A stretch of DNA of 64,000 nucleotides from the NCBI RefSeq assembly GCF_964340395.1, contig NC_135550.1:14472408-14536407 (forward strand), written 5' to 3'. Source of the stretch: Glandiceps talaboti. Lineage: Eukaryota; Hemichordata; Enteropneusta; Spengelidae. Both the position numbers and the translations under genes were made by a program. The notes under the pieces are model-generated. The model did not search any database. It was not told where the DNA came from and was given only the letters and a program-made list of their open reading frames with translations. This document shows, piece by piece, positions 25,201-43,146 of this stretch (position 1 is the stretch's first letter; every line of letters begins with the position of its first letter).

Positions 25201-27810
25201 CAGTTACCATACACAAATCAACACACGTGTGTCGGTGGTTTCAGTTACCATACACAAATCAACACACATGTGTCAGTGGTGTCAGTTACCATACACAAAT
25301 CAACACACGTGTGTCGGTGGTTTCAGTTACCATACACAAATCAACACGTGTCAGTGGTTTCAGTTACCATACACAAATCAACACGTGTCAGTGGTTACAG
25401 TTACCATACACAAATCAACACACGTGTGTCGGTGGTTTCAGTTACCATACACAAATCAACACACATGTGTCAGTGGTTTCAGTTACCATACACAAATCAA
25501 CACGTGTCAGTGGTTTCAGTTACCATACACAAATCAACACACGTGTCTGCTCAGTGGTTTCAGTTACCATACACAAATCAACACACATGTGTCAGTGGTT
25601 TTAGTTACCATACACAAATCAACATACATGTGTCAGTGGTTTCAGTTACCATACACAAATCAACACACGTGTCTGCTCAGTGGTTTCAGTTACCATACAC
25701 AAATCAACACACGGCAACCAGGTATCAGGTGAATGACGTCTTTGTTACGGCTGAAATGGAACACTCGTAATTACAGTTCTTTCATTTTAAACTCACTTCA
25801 TCTCTATAGCAACAGACGTCTCAGTATGTGGCATCAATTTCATGTCATTTCTCAGAAATAAATGGAATTGTCATGATGAAAATAAATACGGGAATCGAAA
25901 GTGAAAGGGATCTGGTTTTTAAAGGAATAGCAATTTTTTTCGAAATGACCACGTTACAGATATCGAACGGTCTTAGATTTTAAATCGCGAAGCCGATGGG
26001 GATGAAATGAGAATGCCACAATTTTTTTTTAAATCGTGCCATCACTGCTATGGAATCTAAATCACGATCAATCTGAAAGCCAAAAGGGTTCCACATAGTT
26101 GCCTGAATGTATTGTTTAGACAAGTGACATTTATCAGATATCCGATGTATTTATGTAAATTGTCAGTCGTAAGATAAAACGTTACAACAGAAACCAAGAT
26201 AAAACGTTAAGACAGAAACCAACACATATTAGGGCTGGCTAAAGAGGTAGACATTTTGAAACAGAAGGATTCTCATTTCAGTAATGAATTAATCACAGTA
26301 TTTGTGCCATCAAAGAGCATAAACAATAACAAAATCTCAACCAAATTTAGGACAGCTTCCTTTTCATTTGTCATTTTTGAGACTCGAAAGTTCACCAATC
26401 GTACCTGAAGATGTGACTCCTCCCAGGCCAACCATTCATCAACTTTGACGTCCTCAATGTCTTTTTGACCTTTCTTCAGTATATATCTGAAACAATAAAG
26501 GTATCACTTTCGTCAGAAATGAATGTGTGAAAATGTGTCAATCAATTCAAAGTGGGAGGGACCAACTGTGATCATTATAACATAGATCAAGGATCATGAA
26601 TGCCGAGAGTATAACTGTAATGTGTGAAAATGTGTCAATCAATTCAAAGTGGGAGGGACCAACTGTGATCATTAACATAGGTCAAGGGTCATAACTGTAA
26701 TGTTGCATCATCTGTAGATTGGGTCATTGAACGTTCATGTTTGTCCATTTGAATGGAATAAAATTGTAAGATTTTATTATTGTGTTTAATTTTTTTAGAG
26801 TAACTATTTTATATTAATCTGGTCAAGGAATCATAGATGTAACAATCACAAATCTTCAGTTGACAGGTTGCTATACCTTGCTAGTTATGATGGTTTCTAA
26901 GACAATTAACAAGAATGTAAAAAAAAAAGAAATTCTTCCCTAAACTGGTCGCCATTATAATTCGTACATTTCCTTACCTTGTTATTACATTACGGCCATG
27001 TATAAACTCATCTTTGTTTACTGACAACACCGGTAGTGTTTTCTCTCGCAAAGATGGGGCGATTTGTTCTATAATGAAAATGAAATGATGAACACTTGTA
27101 AAAATGGGTGAATTCATCTCAATTTCTCATTTTTGAAAATAAGCACACAAAGGGAACTTGAAGGAAATTACGCACAGTTGTATCTATAAATATAACGAAT
27201 GTCCATTGGTAATAAGAGACAGATTGATTGCAGTAGAATACAATGAAATACATTCCAAAGTGGTCAGGGGTGTAACTTTTTAAGTTTTCAGTACATGGAT
27301 TTATTTGATCTATAAATGATCTATAAATATCGCCCAACAAGTGGTAATTGAGATTAATCATAATGAGGTGGGTTTTTTTTAAGAACTCTGTTCTGAACAG
27401 TCTTACCTTACGGCTGATATAGCGAACAAGGTAAAGCTAAGTATAAATGGATGCTAGCTTGGTTTACATTGACAATAGTGAGACCATCGAACGTATATGC
27501 AAATATGAAAGTCAATAAATTGTTATATATTACATCATATCGAGAGATGGGTGTGAATTCTACTGAACGTGCAGGTTACAATCTATGATACTGATATTGC
27601 ATCATGCTACTGTAAACTTGAAGAATATGGGACTAGTTGCTAAGCATAAAATTTATCACAAATATACAGTAAATATTGATAAAAAGCAATTTTGAAATGT
27701 CGCAGTTTACCTGTTTGCTGTACTTCTTCTATTTCAACAGAAACGCCAACATATTCAGCTGCAATATAAACATGGAGCGCCTGGCCCGGAGACTTACAGT
27801 ATAGTTTCAT
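16323..27810 (-). CDS. MARS1: Methionyl-tRNA synthetase, cytosolic
   Basis: Charges tRNA-Met with methionine in the cytosol. Eighteen coding exons join in frame: 27711-27810, 26978-27068, 26405-26486, 23093-23212, 22570-22809, 22241-22347, 21612-21728, 21041-21244, 20233-20434, 19926-20000, 19445-19711, 19144-19261, 18703-18916, 18101-18232, 17415-17519, 16929-17112, 16586-16672, 16323-16331. The start at 27810 matches the N-terminus of vertebrate enzymes; an upstream in-frame ATG at 27957 is less likely. Residues about 1-200 form the GST-like domain. The class I HIGH motif is HLGN near residue 270. Four CxxC zinc knuckles lie near 379-428, and KMSKS is KFSKS at 583-587, as usual in animals. 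The anticodon-binding domain follows. The exon 5 donor is uncertain (22570 or 22579; a stronger GTGAGT at about 22613 would break phase). The predicted 817 residues stop at TAA 16323-16325, so the WHEP domain of the 900-residue human protein is missing. Confidence 0.95.
18337..18650. mobile_element. Long-hairpin MITE in the synthetase intron 13
   Basis: The two halves are near-complementary about a centre near 18482 (AAATGTGTAAACAG...CTGTTTACACATTT). The ends read AAAGTGGTCATATGGATGAG and the complement CATATGACCACTTT. The whole 314 bp can fold into one hairpin with a few bulges. No ORF. It sits between exons 13 and 14 of the methionyl-tRNA synthetase gene. Confidence 0.75.
18967..18998. repeat. 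(TGTA)n microsatellite
   Basis: About eight TGTA units in intron 12 of the synthetase gene. Confidence 0.9.
20449..20676. repeat. Compound microsatellite in synthetase intron 8
   Basis: Blocks of (AAAC)n, (GAAT)n, (AAAT)n, (CA)n, (CATA)n and (CAAA)n follow one another, just upstream of exon 9 in gene sense. This is the one place in the window where the CATA strand, not TGTA, is on the plus strand. Confidence 0.9.
21984..22214. repeat. Compound microsatellite (TTTG)n-(TCTG)n-(CA)n-(CG)n
   Basis: About 230 bp in synthetase intron 6, ending 27 bp from the exon 6 donor. The long Cys/Val or Thr/Asp ORFs across it are artefacts of the repeat. Confidence 0.95.
23459..25713. repeat. Tandem satellite, about 40-bp unit, about 56 copies, in synthetase intron 3
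   Basis: The unit is CAGTGGTTTCAGTTACCATA then CACAAATCAACACACGTGT. Length varies between 37 and 45 bp through changes in the CACACGTGTGTC part. Every common variant keeps a CANNTG core (CACGTG, CATGTG or CATTTG). Variant types cluster: the CACATTTGTC plus TTTTAG form in 24150-24480, and the CACACGTGTGTCGGTGG form after 24690. A rare CACGTGTCTGCTCAGTGG form appears three times (near 24776, 25537 and 25667). Long ORFs in several frames are by-products of the repeat. Confidence 0.97.
26522..26705. repeat. 97-bp tandem duplication in synthetase intron 2
   Basis: AATGTGTGAAAATGTGTCAA through GTGGGAGGGACCAACTGTGA occurs at 26522 and again at 26619, almost identical, with small differences near the end. 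Confidence 0.9.
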
Positions 27811-28192
27811 TATTGGAGGTGGCTGAGCCAGACAGATTTCGTTATAAACTGAAAGCTTCGCGTTATTGTCTTTATACCATATATGTAGAAGCGCGCCCTC
27901 AAAGTCGTTCTTGATTAGTCTTTCTTCCCCTTCCTGAAATGCAAGAGCTTTCAACATTCAACGTTAATATATTCGACAAGCGATTAAGCGATTAATATTA
28001 AGATTGACGTATAACACACTCACACAAATCTTACGACTTGTATTTCACTGTGTTCTATATCATACGTGGCCGTAGATGGCGACCTTTATCATTTTCGTCA
28101 CCTGAAGTATATCTTATATTCAAATAATATACCCATGGCTTCGTCGCTTGTTTATATCAATACATCAACTTGAAAGTTCATTGATGATGATG

Positions 28193-28194
<2 letters not shown>

Positions 28195-28235
<41 letters not shown>

Positions 28236-28275
28236 CACACACTCACACACGCACGCACGCACGCACGTAGACACG

Positions 28276-28309
<34 letters not shown>

Positions 28310-28337
28310 CACACACACACACACATACACACACACG

Positions 28338-28370
<33 letters not shown>

Positions 28371-28435
28371 GGATACGGAGACAAACACACAGACACACAG
28401 AGAGACACACAGACACACGTACACGCAAACTTGTC
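28195..28435. repeat. Compound microsatellite (CAA)n-(CA)n-(CGCA)n-(CAGA)n-(CG)n
   Basis: Successive simple-repeat blocks over 240 bp, upstream of the synthetase start codon. Confidence 0.95.
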
Positions 28436-28788
28436 TTTAATCATGGTCTTTAATACACTATTCTATATTTTTCTATGTGGCCGTAGATGGCGATCTTAAC
28501 CATTTCGTCGAATGCGTACGCCGACAAGGCTTGGGTTCTTGTATATCAATATCTTCAACTTGCATGTTTGAATGAAGAGTTATGCCCAAACACGCCAGCC
28601 AGACGAAGTTGATCTTACAAAGTTTGTACAAAAAGTTATACCTTTCCCCAGCTCTATGATATGTGTTCCATCATTGTGACTATCATGTTGAAATCAAAAT
28701 CGTCATATCATATAAAGGGAGGACACAGATTTGTTTTGTTTTGTCGGTGTTTATTTTGAATATATACATCCATGCCTATTTGAATGAG

Positions 28789-28792
<4 letters not shown>

Positions 28793-28824
<32 letters not shown>

Positions 28825-28835
28825 GCAGCAGCAGC

Positions 28836-28880
<45 letters not shown>
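28793..28880. repeat. (CAA/CAG)n microsatellite
   Basis: About 29 triplets with a GCAGCAGCAG interruption. The polyglutamine ORF over it is not supported by any exon context. Confidence 0.95.
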
Positions 28881-28881
<1 letters not shown>

Positions 28882-31364
28882 CAAAACCGCAAATGTGAAA
28901 AACAATCAAAATGGCATAAGGAATCGCAGGCTTATTTCAGTAAATCATTTTAGTAAATTTGATGAATTCCTGCGAATGTTTTTTTTGCTGACAGTTGAAA
29001 TAAGTATTTACATATACAGTAGTGTTGTCCATCACATGTGAAACAAACCAAACAGTATAATCATATTAAAGTATAAACTGTTTCACACCGTTATTTTACG
29101 CTTTCTTTTCTCCACATAGAAACGATTATCCGAGTAAATTTTTACTTGTTAAAATTGAAGGGGTGGATTGGGAGTTTAGTTTAGTGGTCGCACACGCATA
29201 TTTTTTTTTTGCCGAATACATCTGCAAATGTCAAGATCTGTAATAAGTATGAAATGGATATTACTATCATCACAGTTTTCAAGTTGTTTATATCCCGTAC
29301 TCTCGTCAGTCCCACGTCGTCGTAATCCAAAGCCTCTTTTACGGCACCGTCCAAGCCAAGAGGTTATTTCGCAGTGTCGCGGAAGAAATGTCAGCTCTGG
29401 TGTGCGATAATGCCAGGCCCTATGAGTACGAGTTGTGTGTGAGGGAACGGGATGAAATTTGAGTTCGATCGATAGCAGAAGCTCATTTCATGCTAAGCGA
29501 CCTCGTCTGTTCAATTTGACAAAAGTCTCGACATCGAGTCAAACGAGGACAACTAACAAAATATTGCGCGTAGCGCCCCCACCGGTGACACAATTCCCAA
29601 CCTTTGTTTTCTACTAATAATTTGAGTAGGTTCTAATTTTTTGTAAATTTATTTCTATTGATGAAAGGCAAAAAAAGTACATACAAATGAGAGTACAGAA
29701 AATAAGACAAAACACTAGCTAAAACACCTAAGAAAGTGTCCCATATTTTGTTTAAAATGTGCTGTCTTTTTTTCAATAATATTCTTCAAGACAGTCGCTC
29801 CATTAAACATTTTAAAGAAACATTGTTAAAAAAGATTGTTTTATATTGACAAATAAAGCATTGAGTAAATGTGATATTTTGCAATAACTATTATATGGTT
29901 TAGTAACTCATTTTGGTCTTGGGACAGGACACCACAAATTATAGGACAAATCTACTAGAAAATGTCAATTTGTAATTATGTCATATCATCTGTCGAAAGT
30001 AATATTGAAAAGAACCCAGCTTCTCTGTGTTCCTGAAACACTTGTATTGCTTTGTATGTCCTGTGATTAGCTGCCAGAATGTTTTATTTTTTCTCTGTTA
30101 TCTGAAATTTAATGTCAGAAATCACAGCTTAACATTCGTGATGCGTTTTGGAAATTAAGGCTTAGTCAATTCAAGACGCTGCTGACGACCAACCAACCAA
30201 CTAACCAACCAACCAACCAACCAACCATCCAGTCAATCAATTGTTAGTTTGCTGTGAGGATAGGAGTGGGCCTCACAGGAGTGAAAGGGGGAATAGTGTG
30301 GTATGATATTGGGGAATAATGTGGTGGGGGGGGGGGCAGGGATGTTGAGCTCCGTCCTGACATTGCCATTAGTAACTAGTCATTTGACGCTGTTGTTAGG
30401 TTACGAGGCGAGCATGCATCATCGCATACTACATCAGATATAATATAATATAATTACATGAAATATTGCTTAATTACCGAGAATATTTATTATACAAATA
30501 AGTTATTAGAATTAATTAGCTACATCCCCAAGCTTAAGAGTATAATGTGTTCTTTGGTATCGTATGTATACACCAAACAATATGACGTTTGAAGCTTGTA
30601 TATATTCCTTAGTTATTAACTGATTTACGAAAAATCACTAATTATGCAGATGAATCATTAAAACTACATATCAAATCAAGCTATGTGCGTGTTTATCGTC
30701 AACTTATGCTTCCAATTGTATGTCTATTTAGATGCTTTTCTAATCACAAAAAGAACCATTAGGAATTCTTCTAAATAATGTGTGCAATTATCGCCAATGT
30801 ACCAAAATATATGACATTTGAGGCTAAAACACATAAGATATTATTGTAATTACCAAATAACGTTTTGGCAAACGACTAATTAGAATTAAAGTCCCATTAC
30901 GGCGCTTTATAAGATACATTCTTTGTGTTATTATCGACATACGTACCAAATTCTTGTATTCTTGACACGTTTCTTCCAAAAACAGACGAATCTTTACTTT
31001 TTCGTCCACTTACCCAGCTTACAAGGTACACTTGTACTTATTATGGTTCGAATATAACATTAAATCTTTAAATCGGTGCGAGTTCATTACACAGAACATG
31101 GCTCTAGATCCCAATGAAGTGCAGTTTTGGTACCCACGGTCAAATGGTCAATATACGTACACTATAATCAGCCGAGACGTCAGTTAATACCGAAATGTCA
31201 CGAAGAAGAATATGTAGATATTTCTTAATGATAATGAACTGTCAGGAAATTTTACATACGCACATCAATACACTGGAAATCCAAATTGAGTTTGGTGCAT
31301 AAAATGAGAAATTGGGATGCCTCTAAGAAATGAATAAAAATGATAGCAAGCGACTTAAATTTCA

Positions 31365-39026
<7,662 letters not shown>

Positions 39027-40058
39027 ACTGGTAGAGATCTCTCCAGTAAGTTAAACATTCGATATTATGCGAGTACGAGTGATGATGAGATATGTGGTAT
39101 GTAGAGATGACGAGCTCGTCACTATAGTGTCATACTAGCCGGACGTTTGGATGTTTGTTTTTTCACGGACAGTTCAGGCTATATCCTTGCATAATTCATT
39201 ATAAGCTTAAAGTATTCTTTTAAGCAAATCATAAACTGAAAGTGCTTCTGAGGTATATATGTTATGTACGGTTACCATGGAAATGTTTATTCAACGCTAA
39301 TAATTTGTTTGATTTTGATCTAATCACTGGCAGTGATGTCATCTCGTTTACATGTAGTAAATATTGGCATTGAATTAGTTAATCGATACACTGAACATAA
39401 TATGTATTAGTACAACTGTCGACATCAGACCATTGACGAACAGAGAAAGTAAAAAAAAAAACTTATTTGGATTATTAACACTTGGCACTGCATGTTGTCA
39501 AGTACTGGGCAATAAGAATACTTAGTACCTTGAATGAATGAATCTTGTAATTGTTCATAATGATAAAATAATTTGAAATGGTATGGCATGCAACAATATA
39601 CTTTGAGGATTGTTCTTGGTCTTAGTTTTCTGGATTCAAATTTCAATTGAGATCAGGAAAGGGTATTGTTATCACTGTTAAAATAACATCAGATAGCATT
39701 CTTCAATTTAAAACAATTATAATGGTACCTACCCTCACAGTGCTCACTTGCATTTTGATTCAAATCTTACCTCATGGTATTACTACCTCGACATATTAAA
39801 ATAGCACCAAAAAGCATTTTAGTCCTTGAATTTCAAAATTCTCCATGGGTTCCCCCTCTCACTTGGCTCCTTCAAACTCCTATGCAATCTTTACTATACT
39901 GCCTACTTTCCAATCTTACTTCAAGTTGCTACTTTTGGAATATTAAAGCTGCAATCAATGATAACCCCCCCCCCCTCCTCTTCAAATAAGCTACGTTCAT
40001 TAGGTATGTCTCCTGTTATGAGGAAATTCAATTTTAAAAATAAAAAGTTACACGACAC

Positions 40059-40092
40059 AACGTGACGTAACGTGACGTGACGTGACGCGACG
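40059..40092. repeat. GTGAC pentamer cluster
   Basis: AACGTGACGTAACGTGACGT followed by GACGTGACGCGACGCG: an imperfect 5-bp repeat that creates several TGACGT (CRE half-site-like) words. A regulatory role is only a possibility. Confidence 0.6.
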
Positions 40093-42496
40093 CGACTGGA
40101 CACGGTGAAAAGTCAAATTTAAAACATATATATGTATATATATATTAAATTGCTGTACCCCTACTTGGCAAAAAAATCGCTATCTCGTAGCTCTCGAAAA
40201 AAAAAACCAATAGCTGTCACAGCGGTCGAAAAAAAAATGCGTTGTTGGGGCCAAACCCTCCAGCCCCCCCCCCAATCAAATGGTTTACCCCTTCCCCACA
40301 AATCAAATGGTTTATCCCTAAATATGTCTTTAACATATGGTCGTTGGCGGCGCTGTTCAATCTTCTCGTAACAAACAAGGTCGAGGATGGCACATCTATA
40401 CACAACACTACATATATCAGAGAATGCCAACTGTAAGGGAAAGGGTTGTCACCAATTTTACAGATATTTTTTCTTAAACGGTCAAAATTCTTTAGTTTGA
40501 ATAGTATAATATTTATAGATACGTTCAGAATTGTCTTTGGACCTAAAACAAAAATTGTTTGGTCCGGGTTACCCGACCCCCACCTAGTTTTTCACTTCCG
40601 GCCCTAAACGTTTGTTTATGTATTCTAGAAAAAGGTAATAAAATCGCGAAAATTGTAAAGTGTCGTGAGAAATCGTGAATGTGGAAACTGACATCAACTT
40701 AAAAATACAATATAAAACTGTTCTTCCAATCTGCTGTACATCTGATGAGAAGAAACCAATAACACTGAGACCATATGGAAAACAACGGAGAATATAACTA
40801 CCTGAACAAGATACTCACATATGAAAAAAAAATACACACAAAAAAAATAAAATAAAAAACTGCCTACCCCTAATATTCTAAAATTGAGCGTAATCGGAAC
40901 CACACAATTTTTGTACTGTGTATTTATAAGTCATTTGTAACTATCACTTGCAATTGACTAAACATAAACCTGGTATGAAGATATAACATAAACTATCTCA
41001 TGCAGATGTAATTTTTATCGTAATTCGTATAAAAACGACGAAGAATCCATACTCTAGACAATCAAGTGTTCTAACAAAATTAGAAGACAATCGTAATGTC
41101 ATAGTAGGCTAGGCATGCATTGACACTTATCATAATAGTTCAATCGAGAGTTTATGTAAGTATTTTCACTTGAGAAAAACGTTTATAATCTCAGTTTGTG
41201 CCACTTTTAGATCAGAATTGACCTTGATACATTTGTTGTCATAGTAACACACCATCTCATAGAAATTGCACTCTGATATAATTGCCCGTTTATTTTCAAG
41301 ACAAAGCCTATTTGCAACCATGGTAACAGTTAATTACCACTTTAACATCTAGTGACAAAGTGTGTTTGTAATATAATAACAGGCACACTACATATATATA
41401 TACACGTTGCAAAATTAAAACGTCCTTTATTTAGTTTAACCGGTCATAATTAAATTCATGGAGGCGCTGGTTTGGAGTTTAATATGTTTTTGTTTCTCAA
41501 AATGATCCCACCCCAGCTCCAATGATCGCAACCAATGTCATCCCTGGAAACTTACACAACTTCTTTAAAAAAAATTACCCTTTCACCCATGCATATTTTG
41601 ACATATCGCTGTGGAACATTAATTAATATTGAACAATTTGACAAATTCCACTTGTTCAGGAGTTATTTCAAAACATCAAAATTAGCGAGCGTTGTCAATT
41701 TAAATTTCAAATTGGAGTTGATATACGTAATGAGAAATGATAGAATTAGAATGACTGAACATCGTTTTTTCAATTATTTAAAAAAAATTTCTGTCTAACT
41801 TTCGTTGATTAACGGACGTACAATTTACAAATAAATCTTAGCACGATAGAAATCTCTGTATACATATACACGTGAACAACAACTTGACTGAAATATTTCC
41901 CTAGTATAATTTTTTTTTGGGTATTGTATTATGATTTTACATAGCACGCCAATAACTTCGAATGAAGACTTATTGATTGTCCAAAGTTCAATTTAACCTG
42001 TCACGCGCGGAAAAAGTTCATTTGCTGAAGTGTGTTTTATCGATTCTTGTTACCAGTATAAATTAATTAACTATAACTACAGTTTTTTTCATATTTATTT
42101 ATTTACGAAATATATATAGCTACTATAGAATTGAACATTTACCTGGCTATGCAGTAATAAATCCACGGCGTACACAAACTCATATCCTTTACGGTATTAG
42201 AATAACCACGCTTCACCGACTTAAGTCATGAAAGCATAAAATGTGGAAATTTATGACAGCACTTTATGACTACATACATTATGCATGTTGATTTCAATGA
42301 GTCACTAACGTCCACGTCACCTCACAATAATACCGATTGAATCATTGAAAGAATGTCCCAAATTCTTCAATCTGAAAATTTTCTACCAAATTGATTATTA
42401 GTGACTGTACTTTTTTTTAAAGATATCTGTTAACACTATCAGTGGCCTACCTGTATACTTGAAGGCCTAACGCTATTTGACTATTACCGCTACTCT

Positions 42497-42607
42497 ATGT
42501 ATGTATGTATGTATGTATGTATGTATGTATGTATGTATGTATGTATGTATGTATGTATGTATGTATGTATGTATGTATGTGTGTATGTACGTATGTACGT
42601 ATGTACG

Positions 42608-42641
<34 letters not shown>

Positions 42642-42807
42642 TGTATGTATGTATGTATGTATGTATGTATGTATGTATGTGTATGTACGTATGTACGTAT
42701 ATACGTATGTATGTATGTATGTATGTATGTATGTATGTATGTATGTATGTATGTATGTGTATGTACGTATGTATGTATGTATGTATGTATGTATGTATGT
42801 ATGTATG

Positions 42808-42836
<29 letters not shown>
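42497..42836. repeat. (TGTA)n array with TACG blocks
   Basis: About 340 bp of TGTA units with three similar interruptions of the type GTGTATGTACGTATGTACGT, which suggests internal duplication. Confidence 0.95.
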
Positions 42837-42838
<2 letters not shown>

Positions 42839-43085
42839 TTGGTGTACTTGGTTTATTGAATGTAAAACACATCGATCTGGCTTCCACGTTTACTGGTCGT
42901 ATTTCAAGTAATAAAAACTTATAAGGCCTGCGTGGTTTTGGTAGTGTAATCAGTAAAACAAACACAAAGTTGCCACAAAATTAGAATTTATTACATGTTA
43001 TACCGCTTCAGCAAATAGGTTTAATCACCAGATCCGCAAAGTGACGCCAGAACCCGTGTTTACACCAAATATCAAGACATACCTT

Positions 43086-43090
43086 TATAA
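43086..43090 (+). promoter_or_regulatory. TATA-like box of the lectin gene
   Basis: CTTTATAACGAC lies 57 bp before the lectin start codon. A TSS about 30 bp downstream would give a short 5' UTR of roughly 30 bp. Plausible but unproven. Confidence 0.4.
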
Positions 43091-43146
43091 CGACGCCGTT
43101 AGACGGTGTGTTCATCTACCAGTATTCCAGTAGACTGAAACCAAAG

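Larger units (their letters stand above)
27811..31364. other. Intergenic between synthetase and channel genes
   Basis: Holds the presumed promoter of the synthetase gene (no TATA box recognised), two microsatellite clusters (28195-28435 and 28793-28880), a (CCAA)n run at 30187-30226 and a CpG-richer patch at about 29230-29580. One unexplained open frame on the plus strand (about 29246-29461) is discussed under findings. Confidence 0.5.
39027..43080. other. Intergenic between channel and lectin genes
   Basis: The two genes diverge from here, so both promoters lie in it. No exon is supported. It contains a (CGTGA)-type pentamer cluster at 40059-40092 and a (TGTA)n block at 42497-42836. Confidence 0.5.

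Noticed and set aside
23459-25713. CRISPR-like regular repeats
   Set aside because: There are no unique spacers; the units are head-to-tail and the genome is eukaryotic.
23405-25770. Overlapping 200-340-residue ORFs in all plus frames
   Set aside because: The satellite unit has no stop codons, so every frame stays open. The region is an intron of the synthetase gene.
28784-29041. Polyglutamine ORF
   Set aside because: Produced by a CAA/CAG microsatellite with no supporting exon.
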